In this document: positions 47,890 through 63,620 of the stretch, piece after piece
How the letters are laid out: every line of letters starts with the position of its first letter
Position numbering within the stretch: the first letter of the stretch is position 1
DNA from: Asterias rubens
Lineage: Eukaryota; Echinodermata; Asteroidea; Forcipulatida; Asteriidae
DNA: 64,000 bases
Assembly (NCBI RefSeq): GCF_902459465.1
Contig: NC_047083.1
Location: 8,671,526-8,735,525 of the forward strand
Direction: 5' to 3'
The notes under the pieces: generated by a model
What the model saw: only the letters and a program-made list of their open reading frames with translations
Databases searched by the model: none
Told to the model about the DNA's origin: nothing
Program-made: the position numbers and the translations under genes

Positions 47890-48923
47890 TGAGAATCTAA
47901 AGGATCTCGTGTTGGTTTGCAGTCTAGACACTGCGTAATAGAAATGCGCCCTCAAGTGTTGACATTTTGAGCCACGTTTCCTACTGGCGTTTTTTCAAAG
48001 ACCGCGCTCTAATCGACCTCAAAGTTTTGCTAGAAAGTGAAAGCAGCAAATTGGTGTTCAGTTTGTGGATTTGAAAAGTAAGTAACCTTTCCATGTTTCC
48101 ATGTTTTATTGCTGAAGAAATTGCCCGTGTTACAGAACTTCAGTGTGTTAAATTTAATTGTGTAAACCCGTTGCTTTCGGCCACGTGTTCGTTGTCTTTT
48201 AAAACCAGTCTGGTGCATTGCGGGTTTACGTTTAGCTAAACCCGTGCGCATTCAGGTTACCGCTCGTGTACGTTATAGGTCGAGTTGACTTTTTTTAAGT
48301 ATTGTATTTCATCTGTTTGTAATAATAACAATTTGTACCTCGCTCTGGGACCAGTCAATTTTGTAAAGGCCAGTGTTCCAGGACCGTATTCTAACTTGGT
48401 GTGTTTGCACACACAAACAATAACAAATCTGTGAAAATTTTGACTCAATGGACGTCGAAGTTGCAAGAGAATAATGAAAGAAAAACACCCTTAGTTGCAC
48501 ATTAATTTGTGTGCTTTCAGATGCATATTTGAAAAGTTTTAGACCTGAAGTCTTTTAATTTAAGTGAGAAGTTACCTTTCTCAAACACTATATTTAAAGG
48601 GTGCCGTTTCTCACAATTTTATAATACCAACAGCTCTTCATGCAAATATTCATTTTTAGTAATTACCAACAGTGTCCATCAGTACTTAGTACATGGTTGA
48701 ATACGCAAGGAGCATTGATTTCTCAATGCAATAGTAACCATCTTACACACAATTTAAAATCGATACCTCCTACACTGAAGGTTCCACTAATTTTGTATTG
48801 ACGGTTGTTGGGTAAAAGGCATTGTACATAAGACTTTTATAATTAGACATCTGAAAGCACACAAATTAATTTGTGCATCAAGGTTTTTTTCTTCATTATT
48901 CTCACTGTTTTGAGTAACACATC

Positions 48924-50596
48924 TTATGCGTTGCAAAAATCATACATGATCCAGGACAATGGCCGGTGAAACGAGGAAATGCCGACGTAATTGACGGTCA
49001 CATTGAGGTGTTTATCACGCCATTCCATTATCGGGGAAATCTCTCCCCATTTGCCCACCTGTATGTCACCCACGTTGTAGCTCAGCCAGAAACGACGGAA
49101 CTCAAACTCGCTCAGTATGCCATATGAAGGAACCGAGTTGTAGATGGGGTGGCCTTTGCAGTTTCCACAGCTGATAGTTGTTGCATTGTTACTCCATGCC
49201 CCAATAACTGATTGTGGGATAAAACAATATAAAAACAGATCATAAATTAACCAAACAAAAATCAGACAAAAATGTTTACCCCAATGCTGGGATCAACTAA
49301 ATCCTAGAAATCACACCGAAAATGAGAAATACTTCGCATGGCAACCAATTCAAAATGTTAACACTAGTCTTGGTCCAAGACGTTGCTGGTAGCGAGGCTG
49401 GGAATCAGACCTGTGCGAAGGTCTTGAAACCAAGACTACGTTAACACTAACCTTAAGCCATTCAATTTAACAATGGTTGTTGTTGTGATGTCGTAATGTC
49501 TTGGCAGACGAGTTTGGCAGAAGGTTGTTGCCAAAGTGTCCGGACAGAGAGCCTTTGGGTGTTTTTTGTGACATGAGACAATGCGACACTTCCTGGTTTG
49601 GACTTACCGAGAATAAAACCAATTTGAGAAATGTGTATAATACTCACTTATCAGATGGAAATTATCCTCGTTGACTGACTCAGAAAGAGACATCAATGCA
49701 AACTGTTTTCCTTTAATGGCAAAGTCGATTCTGAATGTGTCACTAGATTTAATTGGATAATACTTGAAGTTGAGACTTTCTGAAACATATCTCGTGACTG
49801 CAACACACTCTGCTGTAAAACACAAACAGAACTGTTAATTTGAAACTAATTTGTCAGATTAAGTTGTGTGAATTTAGTTTGCAACTGTGGGCAAAATATG
49901 TGTTCGGCAAAAGGTTTAGGGAAAGTGTGTCCATTCAATTTTGAAAGTTGTGGAGAACAGAAATCTGGAGACAAACCGTACTGAAAAAGTAAAAAGAAGG
50001 CTTCTGAATTACATTCACACCCATAACACGCATGTTGTAAACTAGTATAGGGCCTACAAACCTTAAGAATGGGAGACTTTCTGGGACGATAGAGGGCAGC
50101 AGACTTACCGGGTAAATCCATTGTTCTCAGAATTATGCGCATGTTCAGAACTACGTAAACAATGGAAATTTACCCGGTATGTCTGCTGCCGCCTAGCGTT
50201 GGAAAGTCTCCTATTGGTACTGTCCGTTTCATTACCTTTGTGATATTCTTCGTCAAAATAAAGACATCCACTGGATGGCTGCAGGTCAGATTTGTCTGTG
50301 GCGAACACTTTGGAGTTCAACTCGCAGAGCTTGATACCCGGGCAGTAGTTAAACGACCGACAACCTACGTCTTGCAGACAGAAGGTTGCACATGTCACGT
50401 GCGAATGGCGCGTTGCGTTGCGGTACGCTCTTCCACGCAGAACATGATCGATTATCGGCCCAGAATAAAATGTACGGGGTTCTCGAGCTCGTAGTTTCGT
50501 TGTGGTGAAACTTGGGCTACATTGAGAATTAAATGTCGCCCAAGCGATGGCTACAATGGCGACCGTGAAGATGATAACTGCTTGTAGGAGAGCCAT
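48924..50596 (-). CDS. Membrane-anchored or secreted PAN/apple + FA-domain protein
   Basis: Exons 50596-50236, 49812-49648, 49207-48924 (TAA); GT-AG, in phase, 269 residues. The N-terminus MALLQAVIIFTVAIVAIAW is a signal peptide or signal anchor. Residues about 43-113 form a Cys-rich PAN/apple-like module (C69, C73, C79, C85, C91, C111; GCRSFNYCPG, CELNS). Residues about 130-265 match the farnesoic-acid-O-methyltransferase-like (FA) domain: FRIDFAIKGKQFALMSLSES, then YGILSEFEFRRFWLSYNVG, IQVGKWGEISPIMEWRD and YVGISSFHRPLSWIMYD. In other invertebrates FA domains occur in secreted or surface proteins and are thought to bind ligands rather than methylate. The start at 50596 is chosen because an acceptor (AAATCCACAG) lies 8 bases upstream; the longer in-frame ORF runs into a minisatellite. 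Confidence 0.82.
50068..50215 (-). mobile_element. 148-bp palindromic element P2, copy 3, beside a splice donor
   Basis: On the minus strand it begins AATAGGAGACTTTCCAACGC, almost identical to copy 1. It starts 20 bp inside the intron from the donor at 50235 of the minus-strand PAN/FA gene, so orientation relative to transcription is the same as for the other two copies. Confidence 0.78.
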
Positions 50597-50681
50597 GAGT
50601 TCCTCTGTGGATTTTTGAAACGAATAGGTAAAAAAATGAGACAAATTTTTATTTTTAATTGATAAGTCCCTTTCAACATGT

Positions 50682-51164
50682 GTTGTGCCGCCAAGTTGTG
50701 CCGACGAATTGTGCCGTCGAATTGTGCCGCTGAGTTGTGCCATCAATAATATGTGCCATGGAGTTGTTGTGCCAAATTGTTTTGTTGAGTTATGCTGTCA
50801 AGTTGTGCCGACAAGTTGTGCCGGCGAGTTGTGCCGGCGAGTTTTGCCGACAAATTGTGCCGGCGAGTTGTGCCGACAAGTTGTGCCATCGAGTTGTGCA
50901 GTCGGGTTGTGCCGTCGAATTGTGCCGTCGAATTGTGCCATCGAGTTGTGCCGTCGAGTTGTGCCGTCGAGTTTTGCCGACGAGTTGTGCCGTCGAGTTG
51001 TGCCGTCGAGTTGTACCGTCGGGTTGTGCCGTCGAGTTGTACCGTCGTGTTGTGCCGTCGTGTTATGCCGTCGGGTTGTGCCGTCGGGTTGTGCCGTCGA
51101 GTTGTACCGTCGGGTTGTACCGTCGGGTTGTGCCGTCGAGTTGTACCGTCGGGTTGTGCTGTTG
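50682..51164 (+). repeat. 13-bp minisatellite, about 37 units
   Basis: Unit GTTGTGCCGTCGA with variants (GACAA, GGCGA, GTCGG). Because 13 is not a multiple of 3 and the unit has no stop in any frame, all three plus frames are open and Cys-rich. These reading frames are not genes. Located just upstream of the PAN/FA gene. Confidence 0.95.
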
Positions 51165-51242
51165 ATTATTTATTTTAAGTAATTAACATAATAATGTCCA
51201 ATGCCTTCAGTTGTAGATTTAAAGTGTTTGACTCTTGTTTTG

Positions 51243-51900
51243 TATTTTATCCATTCAACAAATATACGTACCGTATGAAGATTATTCTCGAAGAGCGTAA
51301 GAGATTGTCGGTGTGGACCGTTGTATGCTTTGAAAAACAATGCAATTAGTCAGTGTTTCGTCTAACAGCGTCAACACCAATTAGTGGAACCTTCAGTGTA
51401 TGAGCAATCGATTTTAATTTAACAAAAAAGGTTGTCCTTAAGTGGTCACGATTACTATTAAATTGAGAAATCAATGTTCGTTGTCTTAAACCTTGTATTA
51501 AAGGCACTGGACACTTTTGTTAATTCCTCAAAATAATTGTTAGCATATAAGCTTACTTGGTAACGAGCAATGGGGAGCTGTTAATTAAAACATTGAGAAA
51601 AGGCGCCCTTTGAAGTAAGTAGTATTTTATCCATTCAACAAATATACGTACCTTATGAAGATTATTCTCGAAGAGCTAAAGAGAATGTCGGTGTGGACCG
51701 TTGTATGCTTTGAAGAACAATGCAATTAGTCAGTGTTTCTTCTAACCAACAGCGTCAACACCAATTAGTGGAACCTTCAGTGTATGAGCAATCGAGTTTA
51801 ATTTAACAAAAAAGGTTGTCCTTAAGTGGTCACGATGATTACTATTAAATTGAGAAATCAATGTTGCTTGTCTTAAACCTTGTATTAAAGGCACTGGAAA
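51243..51900. repeat. Direct duplication of about 270 bp
   Basis: 51243-51512 and 51623-51900 share TATTTTATCCATTCAACAAA through GTATTAAAGGCACTGGA with few differences. Each copy carries a minus-strand donor-like GTACGTATA. A third, diverged and inverted version is near 54800-54990. Confidence 0.85.
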
Positions 51901-52296
51901 CAAGTTACAGTCAAACATAAAACGGCAGTACAGAATATTTTTCTCAAACAAATGTATGGGACAAGAAATCTTAACTAAGAATTTAACATTGAAAGTTGTC
52001 GCTGTTTCATGTTTTGCTTTAAAAGACAAAAAAATTCTTCAGAAAAAAAGTTTGTAAATTTGCTGGGGCAAACAAGTAATTTTTTATGGTCGAAATTTAA
52101 GTAAATTGTTCTTTTTCTTTATTAATAACAAACAATAATTTAAAGTTTTGTCATTTAAACATTTACAAATCATACAATACTCGTACTTCATCTCTGAAGT
52201 TACCAGGTGAACAAATCAGTAGTCTAGGCTTGAAATTTTGGGTAAAATACCAAAAGATCGCAGGGCTGGTAACTAAATTTATTTTTAACTTGACCA

Positions 52297-52443
52297 GGGG
52301 CCGATTTCACAAAGAGTTATGATTGATCTTAACTGCAAATCAATCGTAGTTGCTAAGTAAAGTGTTATGTCACAATACAAATCACGTTAGTAGTACTAAC
52401 AATTTGTCTCTCGATGAATTTATTGCTTTGTGAAATCGGCCTC
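52297..52443. mobile_element. Palindromic element P3-like
   Basis: GGGGCCGATTTCACAAAGAG to CTTTGTGAAATCGGCCTC. The interior differs from the other P3 copies (ATGATTGATCTTAACTGC). Confidence 0.6.
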
Positions 52444-52965
52444 TGAATAGATTTAAAAAGACAAGAGGTGAAAAGAACTTTCTACAAAGTTTAACACGAT
52501 GATAACTATTTTATTCGACCCACCACTAAAAGAAGATTGATCTTAGTCTTGTAGATGAGTGTACTTTTAGTTTTTTACCAAATTCAAAATCAATGCTTGA
52601 GCATCAAGTGCATTGTTTAATTGTCACTGAATGACCTCCGTAAATGCAAATTAATAATTACTTACCATTAACTTTACTCTTTTTCGTTTCAAAATGCAAC
52701 AGTATCAAGATAAATATGAAGAAAAAAAATTGGAAAAACTTTACAAAATAAAATAAAGTGTGTTTTGACTAAAAATTACCTCTTAAAAGCAAATTAATAG
52801 TTACTTTACAATAACGTGACTTTTTTTTCAAATTGCAACAAAACCGAGATAAATATGAAAAGAACATTAATTTTAAAATAACTTTACAAGGTGTGGTTTG
52901 ATGCAGTACTTGGTAAACAATTTTTCTTACAAACTCAACAATGGGAACAGTATGTACAGCTGGAG

Positions 52966-52966
52966 G

Positions 52967-53026
<60 letters not shown>

Positions 53027-53030
53027 GTTG
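52966..53030 (-). repeat. (CAA)n repeat in the ROPN1L 3' UTR
   Basis: About 20 TTG units on the plus strand, that is CAA in the transcript, starting within a few bases of the ROPN1L stop codon (53036-53034). Confidence 0.9.
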
Positions 53031-53033
53031 CAT

Positions 53034-57582
<4,549 letters not shown>

Positions 57583-57638
57583 TTATTGAAAAATGTTTTA
57601 ACATTTTGTACAGTCACATCTGCACAACGTGTTGTTAA

Positions 57639-57779
57639 TGAGATAACTTTCCATATGGAGCCACCACTTTTTCACTAATTTTTACAAAAAGGGACATCTC
57701 ATTGAGATAAATAAGATACTAACATTATATCATATCGAATGAAAAATTGGTGGCGCCATACAGAAACTTTTCCCTTTAA
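57639..57779. mobile_element. Palindromic element P6, copy 2
   Basis: AACTTTCCATATGGAGCCAC pairs with GTGGCGCCATACAGAAACTT, and the interior matches 32447-32595 (TTTTTACAAAAAGGGACATC; TCTCATTGAGAT). Confidence 0.7.
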
Positions 57780-58486
57780 TATTCTTTGCAAACCTTGCTG
57801 TACAATGTTGTAACGCTTGCGAGAGTTGGAATTTTACTCATTTGCCACGCTGCTGCAGTTTACAAACAAAAGAATGCTCGGGGCAAGGCACTGACATTTG
57901 GCATTGTCTCTTTTTAATGATAAAGTAAGTAGGCCTAATCAATGAGTCACTTTCTTACCGTCACTTTTTGAATTTGGGTTTTTAAGAAGTTTCAAATTCA
58001 GTCTTGTTTTTGAGTGATTCATTCAACAACTTCCACCAGGTTGAATGGGGCCCATTATAATTTATTAAATTAAGGTTTATCGTGAATAGCAAAATATCAA
58101 GGAGAGAGACAAGGGTGCTGTTGAACCCACACAAAGATAGACAATGCGTAGTTCAGTTTCACCATAGAGTAAGGAAAGACATGACAGAGATCACACACAG
58201 TCCACACAGATCATGCAGTGCACAGGTGCACAGAGATCATCTAGATCTAGTGTAGTAGTATGAGTATGATATATCACCAACCCAATTATTATAATTTTAT
58301 AAACACTTAAATTTTACGTTTTACACTAAGTTATACATTTTAAAACACAGACAGTAACTAAACATACTCGTTTTACTCACCTTGAATAGCTAAATTTACA
58401 AGTTAAACAATTTTTAGCAATCGTTTTACACCGATTATTCTGGGACATCGACAGAAACTTTGGTCAAGTCAACTTTGCTTTGGTAT

Positions 58487-58503
58487 GGTTGGTAAGGGCA
58501 ACC
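58487..58503. promoter_or_regulatory. X-box-like motif upstream of ROPN1L
   Basis: On the minus strand GGTTGCCCTTACCAACC has a perfect left half (GTTGCC) and a partial right half for the RFX-bound X-box found at ciliary genes. It lies about 105 bp upstream of the donor of the probable ROPN1L first exon. The match is imperfect. Confidence 0.35.
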
Positions 58504-58893
58504 TACGTGCGCAACTGTGCGCATGCTCACCTCAAGTGACACACGTTTTTATTTTATACGTACACTTCATGATTTGTCAAACTACCATCCCAATCAAAGA
58601 AATCTGGAAATATATTGTTAATTTTTAATTACAGGTGGTATTATTGATCACCTATTCTGTTCTAACTTGTGATTTAAGCAATAATAGTGATGGAATTCAG
58701 GGTGCGACATAGGTATACAAAAACACCATATGCACTGTCAAAAATGCATTTCAGATATTTCTTGTCAGATGTCAAAACTCTTGAGGGCGCTGTTTAGAAA
58801 CTACGTTTTCAATTTGTTCGTCTGCTTTTTGTTGCGCACGTGTGTCTATCGCGGCCGACTGCTCACACTTCAAACTAGTGTTGTGATAAAAAA

Positions 58894-61800
58894 ATGCCAC
58901 CGAGAAAAAGACAGAAAACAGGTGACATACAATATTATGATGGTTTGCATTATTTTATATTTTTTAATAATTAGGCCTATTTACTAAAAAACCTCACTAA
59001 AAACTGTATTGTGTGAGGACCCTTATTATAATAATACATTACAACTTTACAAGAGAGAGGATTTGTTTTTGAGTAGTGGGGGTGGGGGCGGAGTCCGTGA
59101 AATTAATGTTTGCTAAAAAATGGTACGGGTCTAAATCAACAACGGTGAAAGGGGCACCTAATACAATTTTCCAACTGCTCTTTATTATCAATGATCTTGC
59201 TCTTTGGGACCAGCCAGCCAGCTGGAGAGGAGAGCCTCTAGACAGGAACCGTGTTTCTTTTTTTAGGTAATTTTTCGGGCTCCAGCTTTTTCTTTTTCCT
59301 TCCTGTATTTGTATTGCTCATTGCTGCATTTTAAAATGTTTTTAGCTAATGAATGTGCCTTATATTGTACTTTTAGTCTATATCTGCCCAAGAAATTAAA
59401 TAAATATAATGCTCTTTTATTTTTTATAACCGTTCGTAACTTTTTGGTTTTACAATTTTCTCCTTATAAAAGATTCTAGTGATGAAAAGCAGACTGCAAG
59501 AAAGGTGAAACAGAAAAAGAGCAAAGATGTGATTGTGAAAAACAGCAAGAGTAATAAGACAGCATCCAAAAGTTCTACTCCTAGTAGCAGTGGAGCAAGT
59601 AGTGGTGCAACCACATACATCAGATGGCTGATGAAATCAGAACCAGAGAGCCGCATTGAGAAGGGCGTGGATGTCAAAGTATGGGAAGAAATCGGTCAAA
59701 TCCTTAAGCCTGGTTCATGCTTCAGTTCACGCAAGTTGCCAGGCGAATATAAGTGAAGGAGATAGATACCCCTGCGTCACAATTTTCCTGGAAAACAGCG
59801 CAGTTGTGTCACATAATTTTCTTTGAAGTATGAACTGTGCTTTAATTCATAAAGGCCATAGGGTCTACTCATGTCGAACAAGTGTTGAAACAAAAGAAAT
59901 AGTGGGGTAATTTTTGTTTAAACAACTTGAATTCTGAACCACCAATTGGCATTTTCCAACTGATTGAAAAGGTGGACTTCATCTCAAGCTAGGACTAATC
60001 CTATTAAAGTTAGGACTATCTTTGTGCTAAAGGCTCCAGGGGTCGATTTCACAAAGAGTTAGGACTAGTCCTAACTTTAGGACTAGTCCTAGGAGATATA
60101 CAAATTGCATGCATAGTCCTAAGTTAGGACGAGTAACTCGTCCTAACTCGAGATAAGACTAGTCCTAACTCTTTGTGAAATCCACCCCTGGGTTCATATT
60201 TTGGAAGACAGCAGGGCTGGTGCCTTGTTGCAAATAGTTGGTTACTGGACAAGGATTGCTTTTACAAGACCAATCACATAGCTCTGAATGAATGTCTATA
60301 ACCAACACTGTTTTTAGTTCGGGGAATCAAAGTTGAGCATTCACTTGTGACTTACCAAGTCACTTAACCGGACAATAATCAAAATCTACTTCCCAACTGG
60401 CTTAATTTAAAATAAGCTCTCGTTCGTCTTCTTTAGTTTGGACTTGAAGACCTGAAGAAGGAGCCCAATCAGACGGCATGTTGGGATGGAGTCAGGAATT
60501 ATCAAGCCCGGAACTTCCTTCGTGATCAGATGAAAGTCGGGCACCAGGCTTTTTTCTATCACAGTAATACCAAAGTACCAGGGATTGCCGGTATTGTAGA
60601 GGTAAAATATTATAGTAATACGCATGTTCTTATATAGCGCAGTTCACAATAACAGTATCAATGCGCTTTACATCAGTGCCCTGGTCATTGGGCCAATAAC
60701 ATTCCTATTATCTTCAATTCTCAACTCCCTGGGGAGTATACAGCCCTAAGCTGCTGTGGCACTCCAGTGGCTTTTTTATTCACAACATCAACCTCTACCC
60801 TCGCAGGTACCCATTTATACCCCTGAGTGAAGAGAAGCAATTATAGTAAAGTATCCTGCTCAAGGACACAAGTGTCATGACCGGGATTCGAACCCACACT
60901 CTGATAACTTAACCACCAGAACTTGAATTTGATACTCTAGAAATAGTAATAATAAACAGTAACTTTTTTTCCCATATTTTTTATTAACATTTTGTTTGAT
61001 TTGATCACAGATCACACAAGACGGTTATGTGGACCACACCCAGTTTGATAAGAAGGACCCACACTATGACAGGTAAATCAATCAAGCAATTGATCATAAC
61101 CAATCAATCGATACTGTTACCAATCATCAATCAATTACCAATCAATCAATCACAATCAATCAATCATTCAAGTTTTCGGATGCCATTCAAGGAAGTATCC
61201 ATAGCAGATAAGACCACCGAAGTGAAGCTCTGGTGTTTCTGTTCAGCAGAGTGTGGGTTCGAATCCCGGTCGTGACACTTCAGGGACACTTAACATTGCC
61301 AGCACGGTCTAAAACACGGTCTAATGATGATGATAGTAGAAAACTTCCCTTGAAATATTTCCGTCTGAAATATCATATTTGATGAGAAATAAATAAAACT
61401 AGTTTCCTGTTTGGAGTTTATCTCTCAGTGAACGTTTTATTAGTTTTTGTTGTAATTGATGTCATGCAATTAGCGGTTTTTCATTATTTTCTCGTGACCC
61501 AGATGGCCAAACTCCTACAGGTTTGTCAGTTTATGTATTTGGTGGATTACATAAAGTGCTTACACTGCTAGCAACTGTTTTGTTAGCAAAAACCACTTCT
61601 GTAATGTTCCTTTTGAAGGGTAATATTTTTTTAACGTTGTTTTTTGTACGGAAATGATACCCTCCAGCAACTTGCCTACACCTGTTAGTTTTTTTTTCTC
61701 TAGAATTACCAACTGATATCCTCTTCTTTGTTTCAGCTCTAGCAAAAAAGACAACCCTCGCTGGTTCATGGTGGATGTCAAATATGTACGCGACACGAAA

Positions 61801-62742
61801 CGCTACATCTCACTGGCAGAACTCAAGGGACTGTATCAGAAACATTCAAAAAGCAAGGGACCCTTGAGAAATCTTGCTCTGTTCACACGAGCAAGACTGT
61901 CAGTACAGCCACTTACAGAAGGTAATTCTTCAATAAACATTGTTTGTTTGTTTGTTTGTTGGGATAGTGGTTTGTTTGTTGGTTTGTTTGTTTGTTTGTT
62001 TGTTGTGGGTGTTTGTTTGTTCATTTGTCTCTCCCCGAACCCTCTCGAAATATATTTTCAGTTGATCAAAGACAAATTTACAAATGTGGATTTCGAACCT
62101 GTGACTATTGGATTCACGAGCTGCCACTCGCGACCAACTGAACAATCTAGCCCAAATGTTGGCAGTTTCCCTATTTTGTCTTTGTTCAGGGGGCCAGACA
62201 ACTAGCCACGTTGATGGTGGGCAGGCGTTTTAATCCAGAGGGTGCGGCTTCAAGTCCTGCTCCTGTCAATATTTTTTGTTTAAAGGCACCGGACACCTTT
62301 GGTAGTTGTCAAAGACCAGTCTTCTCACTTGGTGTATCTCAACATATGCATAAAATAATAAACCTGTGCAAATTTGAACTCAATTGGTCGTCGAAGTTGC
62401 GAGAGAATAATTGAAGAAAAAACACCCGTGTCGCACAAGTTGTGTGCTTTTAGATGCTTGATTTCGATACCTCAGCTGAGGTCTCGAATTCATTTGAAAT
62501 ATATTAGTGAGAAAATACTTCTTTTTCAAAAACTACAGCACTTCAGAGGGAGCCGCTTCTCACAATGTTTTATACTATCAACAGCTTTTCATTGCTCGTT
62601 GCCAAGTAAGTTTTTATGCTAACAATTTATTTGAGTAATTATCAGTGGTGTTCATCAGTCCCCTTTAACCTATTTGTTTTGGTTTATGTTTGTAGAGGAG
62701 TTTGACTTCATCCTGAGCCTTGAGGAAGAACCTGGACCATGA
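58894..62742 (+). CDS. THYN1: Thymocyte nuclear protein 1 homologue (EVE domain)
   Basis: Coding exons 58894-58921, 59473-59678, 60437-60601, 61011-61072, 61737-61921, 62696-62742 (TGA); in phase, 230 residues (human 225). The Lys/Ser-rich N-terminus (MPPRKRQKT, KQKKSKDVIVKN) is a likely nuclear-localisation tail. The EVE domain, a PUA-like fold, follows: WLMKSEPESRIEKGVDVKF, CWDGVRNYQARNFLRDQM, GHQAFFYHSN, PGIAGIVEI, DHTQFDKKDPHYD, NPRWFMVDVKYVR, GPLRNLALFTRARLSVQPLT and a C-terminal FDFILSLEE. The family is nuclear and proposed to bind modified nucleic acid bases. The start is chosen from the short exon whose phase fits and whose basic sequence matches the family. Confidence 0.95.
60039..60188. 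mobile_element. Palindromic element P3, copy 2
   Basis: GGGGTCGATTTCACAAAGAG and CTCTTTGTGAAATCCACCCC, with GGACTAGTCC repeats. Nearly the reverse complement of the copy at 42897. THYN1 intron 2. Confidence 0.78.
60635..60950 (-). mobile_element. tRNA-derived SINE (S1), longest copy
   Basis: Includes the tail TATAGCGCAGTTCACAATAA, the CTCCCTGGGGAGTATACAGC block and a decayed tRNA-like head with B box GGGTTCGAATCCCGG on the minus strand. THYN1 intron 3. Confidence 0.7.
61313..61618 (-). mobile_element. Family B element, partial
   Basis: Reverse of the 40810-41197 type: TGAAATATTTCCGTCTGAAA through GTAATGTTCCTTTTGAAGG. THYN1 intron 4. Confidence 0.65.
61936..62024 (+). repeat. (GTTT)n microsatellite, interrupted
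   Basis: Several runs of GTTT between 61938 and 62024, a few bases after the THYN1 exon 5 donor. Confidence 0.85.
62280..62668 (+). mobile_element. Family A element, complete
   Basis: TTAAAGGCACCGGACACCTT to GTGTTCATCAGTCCCCTTTAA. Ends 27 bp before the THYN1 last exon. Confidence 0.75.
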
Positions 62743-63192
62743 ATGACACGCCCTCGCCAAAATCAGGTACTTCTTGTGAAATGGCATACAAGTGAAGTCA
62801 TCTGAAACAATTTATGTTGAGATATACTTATGTTTTAAATAGAATCTAACTTTTTGGAAGCTCATTGATAGTTTATCCCGCCAAATGACAGAGATCTATT
62901 TTTAGATGTTATATAAAACAAATATTATGTGCGATGGAGAAACTATCTTCATTTGATCGTTAAAGACCAATGTGGATGAAATCGAAAGGTCAGACAGTAG
63001 GAGGGTTGACTTTGTACTGTGTAGACCATTAACAATGGATGTAGATCTTGAATCACACTGATTATGGCATTGGTTATTCCAAGGATTTGTCTTTAATTTG
63101 TCTTTTTTATAAAAGTTGTGATTTTGTTTCTATACTTCCTGCCGAACCCAAGAAGTTTACAAACACTGTATATTTTTGTATACGACTACTTC

Positions 63193-63198
63193 AATAAA
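63193..63198 (+). other. THYN1: Likely THYN1 polyadenylation signal
   Basis: AATAAA about 450 bases after the stop codon, followed by T/G-rich sequence (CACTTTTGTACGCATAATGT). Confidence 0.6.
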
Positions 63199-63368
63199 AA
63201 CACTTTTGTACGCATAATGTGTAAAATCTTATTAGTTTATTACAATCCTTCTTCATAGCAGTACTACAGTATACAAGAACTCATTGCACATATCAGTGAA
63301 TTGAGTTTGTTTTATAGGGATGAGAAATTTCAGACTTTTATCTAAACTCAGACTTTTTCAAATCTATC

Positions 63369-63620
63369 AAAATACTCCACTCTATGGTAACTCAACACCA
63401 AAATGGCCTCATGCTAAGAGTTGGTGGTTTTGGGTACAGTACCAAATCCATCAAAATACCCCACTCTATGGTAACTCCACACCCAAATGGCCTCATGCTA
63501 AGAGTAGGTGGTTTTGGGTACAGTACCAAACCCATAAAAATACTCCACTCTATGGTAACTCAACACCAAAATGGCCTCATGCTAAGAGTTGGTGGTTTTG
63601 GGTACAGTACCAAATCGAAG
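63369..63620 (+). repeat. 84-bp tandem repeat, three units
   Basis: Units start at 63369, 63453 and 63537 (AAAATACTCCACTCTATGGT ... GGTTTTGGGTACAGTACCAA). The period is a multiple of three, so frames stay open across the array, but nothing outside the repeat supports a coding role. Confidence 0.9.

Larger units (their letters stand above)
44630..48923. other. RIC8 3' flank and tail-to-tail intergenic region
   Basis: Contains AATAAA 21 bases after the RIC8 stop (44650-44655) and another at 47168-47173, a truncated family A copy, the 103-bp minisatellite, a P1 and a P5 palindrome, a perfect 22-bp-arm hairpin and a diverged family A copy near 48376-48690. No coding exon recognised. Confidence 0.55.
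51165..53033. other. Intergenic region between the PAN/FA gene and ROPN1L
   Basis: Holds the duplicated 270-bp segment (51243-51512, 51623-51900), a truncated family A copy (51497-51617), a P3-type palindrome (52297-52443) and AT-rich sequence that should include the 3' UTR of ROPN1L. No coding exon found. An untranslated first exon of the PAN/FA gene may lie here. Confidence 0.5.

Noticed and set aside
50597-50746. In-frame N-terminal extension of the PAN/FA gene
   Set aside because: Passes an acceptor (AAATCCACAG) and enters the 13-bp minisatellite. The signal/anchor sequence starting at 50596 is the natural start.
50685-51182. Cys-rich ORFs of 128-165 residues on the plus strand
   Set aside because: Products of a 13-bp minisatellite that is stop-free in all frames. 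No start context, splice sites or relatives.
61240-61280. GTGGGTTCGAATCCCGGTC considered as a tRNA T-arm
   Set aside because: No acceptor stem or anticodon arm around it. It is a SINE S1 remnant.
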